IMG/VR virus record: IMGVR_UViG_3300030451_004057
Coordinates: 1 to 42,365 of that record
Strand: one strand, 5' to 3'
DNA: 42,365 nt
From: a virus
In this document: piece by piece, positions 37,083-42,365 of the stretch
Position numbering within the stretch: position 1 is the stretch's first letter
Layout: every line of letters begins with the position of its first letter
Notes under the pieces: model-generated
The model's database searches: none
What the model was told of the DNA's origin: nothing
What the model saw: only the letters and a program-made list of their open reading frames with translations
Translations under genes and position numbers: made by a program

Positions 37083-37517
37083 TTAAATAAAAATTAAAAA
37101 TACTTGTCTATCACCTGTTGTGGGATCAACTTTATGTTCTACATCAGAACTGTGTGCGCATAAATCACCTATACTTCTTTCAACTTCTACAACTTTACCA
37201 TCTTCTTTATAATATGTTTTACCTCCTTCATAATCTGCTTTTAATAAAATAGTACCGCCAAGCTCACACCACATCATGTGATTGTTTGAACCAGTATCAA
37301 CGTGCCAGTCATGACCATCTTTACCTGTTTGTTCTATTTTAAAATAAGACTCATCTTTAACAGTAAAACTAAAATCTATTTTTAATTTATTTATTATTTT
37401 ATCAACTACTTTGTTTTTTTCTTTTAAAACATAGTATTTGTTACCAACTGTTAAAGTACTATATAAATGAGAAATATCTTCTTTGTTTAAAAATGCTTTA
37501 TACTTACTTCTCATCAA
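37083..37517 (-). CDS. 2-oxoglutarate/Fe(II)-dependent oxygenase (prolyl-4-hydroxylase type)
   Basis: The 144-residue protein has the jelly-roll metal triad: HVD at residues 72-74 (H72, D74) and a distal H128 (VEHKVD), with R137 (GDRQVFLIFI) for 2-oxoglutarate. GGTILLKADYEGGKTYY between them is typical of the family's strand pair. Such enzymes hydroxylate proteins, nucleic acids or small molecules using Fe(II), O2 and 2-oxoglutarate, and are common in marine phages. Here the gene overlaps the end of groEL by 14 bases and precedes groES by six, so it is made together with the chaperonin. Its substrate is unknown. Confidence 0.85.
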   Translation of the reverse strand: MMRSKYKAFLNKEDISHLYSTLTVGNKYYVLKEKNKVVDKIINKLKIDFSFTVKDESYFKIEQTGKDGHDWHVDTGSNNHMMWCELGGTILLKADYEGGKTYYKEDGKVVEVERSIGDLCAHSSDVEHKVDPTTGDRQVFLIFI

Positions 37518-39066
37518 CTCTTATATTTGAAATTACACAATCAGCTGATATAATAGTTGAAACTACACTAACAGCATTTTTCAACGCAGATTTAGTTACA
37601 AGTACCGGGTCTATAATACCTGTGCTTATCATATCAACATCTTGACCGGTAACAACATTAATACCGTTACCTTCGTGCAACGGGGTGTAATCATCTATAC
37701 CAGCATTGCTAAGTATTGTTTGATATGGTGATTTTATAGAGTTTAGCAATATAGTTTCACCAATATTATCAGATTTTATTTTTTGCGAAGCATTTAACAA
37801 AGCTACACCACCACCAGGTACAATACCTTCTTTTAAAGCAGCTTTAGTTGCATATATAGCGTCTTCAACTCTATCTTTTTTCTCTTTTAGCTCTACTTTA
37901 GAATTACCACCTACTTTAATTATTCCAACACTACCTGATAGCATAGATAATCTTTGCTCTAACTTTTTCTTAATATAACCATTTTTTTCATTAGAAATAA
38001 GTTTTGACACTTGTTCGATTCGTTCTTGTAAGTTTTCAACATTGTCCGTAGTTGTTATAACTGTTGTATCATTGTCTGTTACCGCGTATTTAGCTTCTCC
38101 CAAACAGCTTACATCTATAAGATCTAAATCGTCACCCATAATTTCATCAATTACTCTAGCCCCAGTTAGTATGGCTAAATCTTCGCATGTATCTTTTTTA
38201 GTAGGACCAAAGCCTGGTAAGTCAATAATATTTATTTTTATATTACCTTTAGCTTTATTCATTAATAACGCCGCTTTTACCTGGTCAGCAACAGGTGATA
38301 CGATGAGTATTGGCCTGTTTTTCTTTATAACAAACTCTAAAAGCGTCTGTATTTTCCTAACATTAGGTATTTCTGACATACATATCAAAACAAATGGGTT
38401 TTCTAACTCACAAACTTGTTTTTCTTTGTTAGTTATATAATATGGAGACTGCAAACCGTTGTTTAACTGTACTCCGTCAACAATTTTTACGTGTGTTTTG
38501 TCGGTTTCAGAACTTTCCATCAAAACAACGCCATTTTTACCGACTTTTGTGTAAGCTTCTGCAATGATTTTGCCTAAACTAGCGTCGTTGTTACAAGAGA
38601 TAGCAGAAACACTGCTTAACATGTCGCTTTTTACCTCTATTTTCACCTCGTCAAGGTATTTATTAACCTTTTCAAGACCAGAGTTTATGCCGTTTTTAAT
38701 ATCTCTTACAGAAACACCAGTTTTTTGTGCTTCTGTAGCCTCTTTTAATAAAGATTGTGCTAAAACAGTAGCGGTGGTAGTACCGTCACCCGCTTCTTTT
38801 ACTGTATTTTGCGCAGCTTCTTTAATTAAAGTGGCGCCTATGTTTTCAACCGGGTCAAATAAGACTACGCTTTGCGCAACGGTTACACCATCTTTTGTAA
38901 TGACCGGTTTGCCGCGTGCATCCTCGTATATTACGCACTTTCCTGAAGCGCCTAAGGTTGATTTAACGGCTTCAGCTAGCTTGTCTACGCCAGCTATTAT
39001 CTTGTTTTTAGCTTGATCGCCAAAGTTTAAGTCTTTGACGATCTCACTAGGTAAGTTATATTCCAT
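37504..39066 (-). CDS. groL: GroEL chaperonin (phage-encoded)
   Basis: The 520-residue protein aligns by eye along all of bacterial GroEL. Nucleotide-binding elements are ITKDGVTVA (D59) and GDGTTTAT (93-100). The ATPase aspartate is in RVEDAIYATKAALKEG (D402), followed by GIVPGGGVAL and GIIDPVLVTKSAL. The apical domain is complete, with SPYYITNKEKQ, ELENPFVLI and a second helix near 235-272, where GroES and substrates bind. It lacks the usual Gly-Gly-Met tail and ends VDEK. At 520 residues it is slightly shorter than the usual ~545. The catalytic residues are intact, so it is probably active. Confidence 0.95.
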   Translation of the reverse strand: MEYNLPSEIVKDLNFGDQAKNKIIAGVDKLAEAVKSTLGASGKCVIYEDARGKPVITKDGVTVAQSVVLFDPVENIGATLIKEAAQNTVKEAGDGTTTATVLAQSLLKEATEAQKTGVSVRDIKNGINSGLEKVNKYLDEVKIEVKSDMLSSVSAISCNNDASLGKIIAEAYTKVGKNGVVLMESSETDKTHVKIVDGVQLNNGLQSPYYITNKEKQVCELENPFVLICMSEIPNVRKIQTLLEFVIKKNRPILIVSPVADQVKAALLMNKAKGNIKINIIDLPGFGPTKKDTCEDLAILTGARVIDEIMGDDLDLIDVSCLGEAKYAVTDNDTTVITTTDNVENLQERIEQVSKLISNEKNGYIKKKLEQRLSMLSGSVGIIKVGGNSKVELKEKKDRVEDAIYATKAALKEGIVPGGGVALLNASQKIKSDNIGETILLNSIKSPYQTILSNAGIDDYTPLHEGNGINVVTGQDVDMISTGIIDPVLVTKSALKNAVSVVSTIISADCVISNIRVDEK

Positions 39067-39086
39067 TTAATTTAATTTAATTTGAT

Positions 39087-39380
39087 TTATTTGAATGTTT
39101 TTACAACTTTTGGCCCTTTTGAAGCCTCTAGTTTTTTAGAGAAATGGTCGATGCTTCCGTCAATTGCTGCTTCAGCACCGTCTATGGTCTCTCTACGTGT
39201 TACATCATGCCATGTATCTTCTTCTACATGTTTACACTCTGTTTGGTAATAACCATTAGGCAGCTGGGTAATTCTCCAGTTACTTTTAGTAGCTAAATGC
39301 TCCCATTGCTCAATAGTTTCTTTACTCGGTTTTTGGTCGCCAGTAGTCATTGTACTGGTCTTGTAATATAAGTATGTCAT
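39087..39380 (-). CDS. Small conserved protein (97 aa)
   Basis: The 97-residue product has WRITQLPNGYYQTECKH, then WHDVTRRETIDGAEAAIDGS and ends GPKVVKTFK. I recall this pattern from small proteins of marine phages without a known function. An alternative start at the Met of TMTTGDQ (residue 11) is possible, since the first ten residues look less conserved in style. No signal, membrane or catalytic motif is visible. It follows the first gene of the minus-strand array and precedes groEL. Confidence 0.7.
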   Translation of the reverse strand: MTYLYYKTSTMTTGDQKPSKETIEQWEHLATKSNWRITQLPNGYYQTECKHVEEDTWHDVTRRETIDGAEAAIDGSIDHFSKKLEASKGPKVVKTFK

Positions 39381-39423
39381 TGGTTTTATTTTTATTGGTT
39401 ATACTTAGGTATAGGGTCTTTCC

Positions 39424-40104
39424 CTATTTTTTATTTATATTTTTTAAACTTCTTTCCATCTCACTTTTTGTAGGCTTGTAGCCTTTTAGTTTTCTAGCAG
39501 AGTCGTATGTTTTATCATATACTTTATCTACCTTGTATGGATTAGTATAATTGTGGTGTATGTAAGCATTAACAGTATCTGATGCTGTAGGTAGATCTTT
39601 TTTAAATACCTTGTCAGCAACATTTTCTGGCATACCACCATCAATAGCTTTTGCTTTAGCAGCAGCTTTCTCTGCAGCAGATGCTTGTAGCATATAATCT
39701 TTTCTTAATAAAGATCCGTTTCTAGCTTTACCGTGTTTAGGTAAGTCATCATACTTAGCCATAGCTTCTGACTTCGTAGTATCTTTATATTTTTTCATAC
39801 CTACATCTTCAAATTTAGGCATTGGATCTTTATATTTAGGCATAGGATCTTTGTACTTAGCCATCATCCTATCCATTTTTATTTCTTTACTCATTGGACC
39901 ATGAGCTTCTGGAGTATTTTGATGAGCAGGTCTTTCTTTATGAACATGTTCTCTTTCTGTACCAGCCAAGTGCGTAACCTTCATTATAGGTTGTGCTACC
40001 TCGTTTGGATCCATTAAGCCATATTTATTAAAACCCTTGTTATCTTTGTATTTTTTATAGGCCCCTTTTGGTTCCATTTTAAAACCTTTGTGTGTTCCTG
40101 GCAT
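39424..40104 (-). CDS. Lys-rich protein with GFKM motif and KYKDPMP repeats (226 aa)
   Basis: This is the first gene of the leftward array. It begins MPGTHKGFKMEPKG and contains short tandem repeats (KYKDPMPKYKDPMPKF, then KKYKDTTKSEAMAKYDD), followed by an Ala/Lys helix (about 130-155) and a basic C-terminus. The composition is Lys/Asp/Pro/Met-rich and probably disordered in the middle. The start follows an AAAAACTAAAACT leader. No enzyme family is recognised. It could be a virion-internal or DNA-associated protein. The GFKM start is shared with other small late proteins in this window. Confidence 0.7.
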   Translation of the reverse strand: MPGTHKGFKMEPKGAYKKYKDNKGFNKYGLMDPNEVAQPIMKVTHLAGTEREHVHKERPAHQNTPEAHGPMSKEIKMDRMMAKYKDPMPKYKDPMPKFEDVGMKKYKDTTKSEAMAKYDDLPKHGKARNGSLLRKDYMLQASAAEKAAAKAKAIDGGMPENVADKVFKKDLPTASDTVNAYIHHNYTNPYKVDKVYDKTYDSARKLKGYKPTKSEMERSLKNINKK

Positions 40105-40235
40105 AGTTTTAGTTTTTATTGTTAATTTTATATCTACTATTATTACATAGTAAACGGATAATTTAAAAGTGTGACATTAGGGTACTACTAAGGATTATTA
40201 ATAGGCTAGTGTCATAAAAAAAGTTGTTGTAAATT

Positions 40236-40325
40236 TTGGGGTGTAGTGTTGCCCCCTACCCTACGCATACCCCCGCCATATGGGAAAGTCCGACTTTCAC
40301 CCCGGGCCCCCTTGTTCTACCGTGC
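40236..40325. other. GC-rich island with palindrome (origin or packaging site candidate)
   Basis: In a genome that is otherwise strongly AT-rich, this stretch has runs of G and C (TTTTGGGG, GCCCCCTACCC, ACCCCCGCC, CACCCCGGGCCCCC). It contains the near-perfect palindrome GAAAGTC-C-GACTTTC at 40284-40298 and a CCCGGG site. It sits exactly at the switch of coding direction. Origin, packaging or regulatory use are all possible; none is proven. Confidence 0.4.
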
Positions 40326-40366
40326 ATATTCATATTATCAAATTATATTAGTATTTATTTTGTATT

Positions 40367-40397
40367 CACAAACATAGTACGAAGTAAAATAGATATT
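40367..40397 (+). promoter_or_regulatory. TACGAA-N7-AGATA element, copy 1
   Basis: ACAAACATAG precedes TACGAA (40378), then seven bases, then AGATA (40391) and an alternating TA tract. It lies 55 bases before a 25-codon frame at 40433. On the opposite strand the same bases read TATGTTTG, which fits the Bacteroidota minus-7 pattern TAnnTTTG, so a leftward late promoter is an alternative. Confidence 0.4.
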
Positions 40398-40432
40398 ATA
40401 TATATATAAAATACATACAATAGAAAAAATAA

Positions 40433-40510
40433 ATGTATAATAAAATAAAAAATAATTTCGTAAACTCGCAGAGTGCGCGCAGTAGCAGTGACAGTGAAAA
40501 TATTATATAA
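40433..40510 (+). CDS. Very short possible leader peptide (25 aa)
   Basis: A 25-codon frame starts with ATG at 40433 after an AGAAAAAATAA leader and ends TAA at 40510. The product is Asn/Ser-rich (MYNKIKNNF, then SARSSSDSE). The only support is the TACGAA element at the same distance upstream as for the next gene. It is of low certainty and may be non-coding leader. Confidence 0.25.
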   Translation: MYNKIKNNFVNSQSARSSSDSENII

Positions 40511-40526
40511 ATAATTATACTACTTT

Positions 40527-40560
40527 TACAAACACAATACGAAACTAAATAGATAATAAT
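40527..40560 (+). promoter_or_regulatory. TACGAA-N7-AGATA element, copy 2
   Basis: TACAAACACAA precedes TACGAA (40538), then seven bases and AGATA (40551), followed by ATAATAATAA. The block matches copy 1 at most of ~30 positions. It lies 58 bases before the ATG at 40596. It is a likely promoter or leader element of the rightward genes. Confidence 0.45.
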
Positions 40561-40595
40561 AATAAACAAAGTTAAACTAATATAAATAAATAAAT

Positions 40596-40817
40596 ATGAA
40601 ATTAAATAGTAAAAGATTTGTGATAAGAAAATCACTAATAGGTAAAAATGCAGTAATAACAGTAAACTTCAAAAATGGTAAAACTGCCACTTATAATCAC
40701 GACAAAGTGTATGAAGTAATGAAAGATAAACTAGAAGAAATGGCGTGTTTTATCAAGTATAAAAGTTATACTGCAACTAACAATGTGCCAGTAGTAGCAA
40801 GAGAAATCTGCGAGTAA
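40596..40817 (+). CDS. Small protein, unknown (73 aa)
   Basis: The 73-residue product has a basic N-terminus (KLNSKRFVIRKSLIGK), then two strands with NFKNGKTATYNHD and a helix with VYEVMKDKLEEMACF. The leader ATAAATAAATAAAT before the ATG is typical of this genome. No family is recognised. It is the first sizeable gene of the rightward, probably early, set. Confidence 0.7.
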   Translation: MKLNSKRFVIRKSLIGKNAVITVNFKNGKTATYNHDKVYEVMKDKLEEMACFIKYKSYTATNNVPVVAREICE

Positions 40818-40840
40818 TAGTAGTAAGTCGAGTTAGTTCC

Positions 40841-40919
40841 ACTTGTTCCCTCGTATAATCAAATATGAACAAGTATTGTAGTCATGGTGCCGAGGTGGGT
40901 TCGATTCCCACGCTATAAC
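40841..40919 (+). other. tRNA-like element (T-arm with acceptor-like stem)
   Basis: GTGGG-TTCGATT-CCCAC at 40895-40911 is a perfect T-arm with the TTCGATT loop. It is followed by GCTATAA (40912-40918), which can pair with TTGTAGT at 40876-40882 over seven positions including two G-U pairs. Just upstream, ACTTGTTC/GAACAAGT (40841-40848 and 40867-40874) forms a perfect 8-base stem with an 18-base loop. There is no normal D-arm or anticodon arm and no CCA. It could be a degenerate tRNA, a tRNA mimic, or a tRNA 3'-end fragment such as an attachment site. Confidence 0.35.
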
Positions 40920-40933
40920 TAAAATATAATAAT

Positions 40934-41059
40934 ATGATAGTAAGAAAAGTAAGCGGACTATGGATAGTTCAAAGAAGACACTCACATCAAATAGTGTTTT
41001 CACATAAAAATGTAATGGAGTGTTATGAATATTTATTCAAACAAGTAAATTACGCGTAA
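40934..41059 (+). CDS. Small basic protein, unknown (41 aa)
   Basis: A 41-codon frame runs from ATG 40934 to TAA 41059. The product (MIVRKVSGLWIVQRRHSHQI, then a helix with CYEYLFKQV) has a beta-strand start like some small host-takeover proteins, but no family is recognised. The A-rich leader (AAAATATAATAAT) and the absence of other frames support it. It follows the tRNA-like element directly. Confidence 0.5.
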   Translation: MIVRKVSGLWIVQRRHSHQIVFSHKNVMECYEYLFKQVNYA

Positions 41060-41093
41060 ATAAAGTTAAATAAATTAAATAAAATTAAATAGT

Positions 41094-41261
41094 ATGGCAA
41101 AAATACAAGCAAACGCAGCAGAAATAGTAATAACAATAGTAGCAATAATAATTCTTTTATGTTCTTGCGGTAGCACACACTCGGTTTGCCCGAGTTATGG
41201 TGTGACTGAGCAACAATTAGGTAAAGATATGTACGCTAATCAAGAGTGGGATAAAGAGTAA
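41094..41261 (+). CDS. Small lipoprotein (55 aa)
   Basis: A 55-codon frame runs from ATG 41094 to TAA 41261. An N-terminal stretch with a hydrophobic core (IVITIVAIIILLCSCGS) carries a lipobox-like Leu-Leu-Cys-Ser-Cys, so lipidation is expected at Cys23 or Cys25. The mature part is short (THSVCPSYGVTEQQLGKDM). Very small lipoproteins of this kind are common in Bacteroidota. In a phage early region it could change the infected cell's envelope, for example to block other phages. Confidence 0.65.
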   Translation: MAKIQANAAEIVITIVAIIILLCSCGSTHSVCPSYGVTEQQLGKDMYANQEWDKE

Positions 41262-41300
41262 TACGAAATAAATACGAATAAAGTAAGATAATATTAATAA
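41262..41300 (+). promoter_or_regulatory. TACGAA-N7-AGATA element, copy 3
   Basis: Two TACGAA hexamers (41262 and 41273) are present. The second keeps the exact 13-base spacing to AGATA (41286) seen in the other two copies and is followed by ATATTAATAAATA. It lies 36 bases before the ATG at 41309 and immediately after the stop of the small lipoprotein gene. Confidence 0.45.
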
Positions 41301-41308
41301 ATATAAAT

Positions 41309-41482
41309 ATGAATAGAATAAAATTCCTTAAAAACAATTACATACAACTAAATGATATACTATATCGACCATACACTATTTGCGAACTAGCAGATACTCG
41401 CTTCGGTCAAGTAGATGAAGATGGTAATTCTTATATCACTGAATGGTTTAACTTTAAAGGTTTCACTTATGTCGCAGAATAA
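41309..41482 (+). CDS. Small protein, unknown (57 aa)
   Basis: A 57-codon frame runs from ATG 41309 to TAA 41482. The product (MNRIKFLKNNYIQLNDILYR, then VDEDGNSYITEWFNFKGF) is beta-rich and polar, with no recognised family. Its end overlaps the next gene by 14 bases. The spaced TACGAA element lies just upstream. Confidence 0.6.
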   Translation: MNRIKFLKNNYIQLNDILYRPYTICELADTRFGQVDEDGNSYITEWFNFKGFTYVAE

Positions 41483-41726
41483 ATTACAACTAACAATAAC
41501 AAAAATAAATAACAGTTACAGTGTAGAAATGCGTGATCACTACAGTAATTACGCTTGTGTGTACGAACCAAGTGTAAAACAAGCAATGCAATATGCGCTA
41601 TATTGGTTTGAAAAAGCAGACGAGCGTGAAGCAGAACATCAAGCAACTAACAAAGCAATGCTAGAAATGATAGCACTTGATCGCAAAGCAGGTATAACTA
41701 CAAATATGAGTGACGGACTAGATTAA
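41469..41726 (+). CDS. Small protein, unknown (85 aa)
   Basis: I place the start at ATG 41469 (MSQNKLQLTITKINNSY). An earlier in-frame ATG at 41415 would add 18 residues that lie wholly inside the previous gene. The product has an N-terminal strand pair (LTITKI, VEMRD) and an Ala-rich helix (VKQAMQYALYWFEKADEREA), and ends with a polar tail. The layout is typical of small phage early proteins of unknown function. It overlaps the upstream gene by 14 bases. Confidence 0.65.
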   Translation: MSQNKLQLTITKINNSYSVEMRDHYSNYACVYEPSVKQAMQYALYWFEKADEREAEHQATNKAMLEMIALDRKAGITTNMSDGLD

Positions 41727-41732
41727 AAGAAT

Positions 41733-41891
41733 ATGAAATACGAGCACGAAATAACTTTTAATGACGAGTCAATACAATACTTACAATCAGAAACTAATTA
41801 CTTATCTGATATAGATAAAGAATTTTTAGAAGAAGTAGGTGTTGACTTATCAACTATAAAAACAATATTAACTTATGAAAACAATATATAA
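41733..41891 (+). CDS. Small acidic protein (52 aa)
   Basis: A 52-codon frame runs from ATG 41733 to TAA 41891. The product is acidic and mainly helical (ESIQYLQSETNYL, then DIDKEFLEEVGVDLSTI). The last 17 bases overlap the start of the next gene, suggesting coupled translation. No family is recognised. Confidence 0.55.
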   Translation: MKYEHEITFNDESIQYLQSETNYLSDIDKEFLEEVGVDLSTIKTILTYENNI

Positions 41892-42365
41892 AGGCGACTC
41901 ACGCTATGAGAAAATATATGAGCAGATGCAACTACTTGGTATTCAAGATGTTAGCACTGAAAGACAAGTAAAAAATGGTACAATAGTATGGCAATTACCA
42001 ATACTATCAGACGCAAGAGGTAGGTACATCGAGTATGCTTCGTTTGCAAGTGGTTATGTACGTAATCAAGGTGTTGACTGTCGTAGTAATTGGCAAATCA
42101 ACAAGTGTAAAATAGGTAAGCGTGAATACAAATATCCTAATGGTTGGACTCACGAGTTTGCTACAAAAGAGCGTATACTAATACCAATAGAAATTGATAG
42201 ACTCGAGTATATGATGAAGTATATTATCAAAAACGAGTTTATTAAGCGTGCAAATACAGTGCAGCAAGGTAATTTTATACCAAAATGGCAACTTGATCAC
42301 CTCAAAGACGCTGAAGAAGACGCAAAGTTTCATAAAAAAAGAGCAGATGAGTACATGGAAAAGTT
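41875..42365 (+). CDS. Unknown protein (partial, runs off right edge)
   Basis: The frame starts at ATG 41875 and stays open for 163 codons to the window edge. The product has MKTIYKGDSRYEKIYEQMQL, a strand region with WQLPILSDARGRYIEYASF, two Cys (GVDCRSNWQINKCKIGKR) and a Lys/Glu-rich helix at the end of the visible part. No family is recognised. The overlap with the preceding gene places it in the same rightward transcript. Confidence 0.7.
   Translation, partial: MKTIYKGDSRYEKIYEQMQLLGIQDVSTERQVKNGTIVWQLPILSDARGRYIEYASFASGYVRNQGVDCRSNWQINKCKIGKREYKYPNGWTHEFATKERILIPIEIDRLEYMMKYIIKNEFIKRANTVQQGNFIPKWQLDHLKDAEEDAKFHKKRADEYMEK

Larger units (their letters stand above)
40105..40432. other. Divergent intergenic region, no gene (control region)
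   Basis: No convincing frame is present. The segment separates the leftward late genes from the rightward small genes. It holds the inverted repeat TGACATTAG/CTAGTGTCA (40172-40180 and 40206-40214, with one wobble), the GC-rich island (40236-40325) and the first TACGAA element (40378). It is the natural place for promoters of both transcripts and possibly for a replication or packaging site. Confidence 0.6.

Noticed and set aside
38564-39016. Plus-strand open frame of 150 codons opposite groEL
   Set aside because: GroEL on the minus strand is certain; the opposite frame is a reading shadow with no recognisable domain.
39411-39427. Hairpin ATAGGG/CCCTAT with a T-run, possible plus-strand terminator
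   Set aside because: The T-run orientation would serve a plus-strand transcript, but both flanking genes are on the minus strand; the stem is only six bases.
40105-40432. CRISPR array or long tandem repeats in the intergenic region
   Set aside because: Only short inverted repeats and one TACGAA element are seen; there are no regularly spaced repeats.
40396-40635. Minus-strand open frame of 79 codons across the divergent leader region
   Set aside because: The product is Ile/Tyr/Phe low-complexity from AT-rich DNA and covers the leader elements and the start of the 73-residue gene.
41415-41468. Earlier start for the 85-residue protein, adding 18 residues
   Set aside because: The added part lies entirely inside the previous gene; ATG 41469 gives the usual short overlap.

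Overview
This window looks like part of the genome of a tailed, double-stranded DNA phage, most likely a podovirus-type phage of a marine Bacteroidota (Flavobacteriia-like) host. The sequence is AT-rich. Start codons are preceded by A/T-rich leaders rather than Shine-Dalgarno sequences. Several proteins carry Bacteroidota-style lipoprotein signals, and one has the Cys-rich 'GCxDxxxxNY' repeats common in flavobacterial secreted proteins. The TerL, portal, scaffold-like, capsid and ring-protein set, together with a very large tail protein and a giant 3042-residue protein, resembles crAss-like (Crassvirales-type) phages and related marine phages. That placement is an inference from remembered family patterns, not from a database search.

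Layout. Positions 1-40104 form one long minus-strand array of late genes with 1-, 4- or 8-base stop/start overlaps. Read in transcription order (right to left), it begins with a Lys-rich protein and a small conserved protein. A chaperonin block follows: GroEL, a 2-oxoglutarate/Fe(II) oxygenase and GroES. Next come a winged-helix-like protein, a small HEYDH zincin, a Lys-rich protein, a holin-like membrane protein, a coiled-coil protein, a small protein, a tandem GroES-like protein and a TerS candidate. The packaging and head genes follow: TerL, portal, scaffold candidate and major capsid protein. After these lie a 251-residue structural candidate, two ring/connector proteins, a 2548-residue tail protein, a 120-residue protein, a cupin, an internal virion protein candidate, an EF-hand protein and the 3042-residue polyvalent protein. 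The array ends with an envelope-directed group (two lipoproteins, a one-TM protein, an exported thioredoxin-fold protein), four tiny basic proteins, and an exported repeat protein cut by the window's left edge.

Positions 40105-40432 form the divergent control region, with a GC-rich island and an inverted repeat. Right of it, plus-strand small genes (probably early) are arranged behind a repeated TACGAA-N7-AGATA element. A tRNA-like element lies among them, and the last gene is cut by the right edge.

The most notable features are the phage-encoded GroEL with GroES plus a second, two-domain GroES-like protein; an oxygenase gene overlapping groEL; the envelope cassette with Sec/lipoprotein signals; the giant protein combining a zincin motif, a HAD phosphatase domain and paired zinc-binding modules; and two UNCG-capped hairpins bracketing the gene after the capsid gene.
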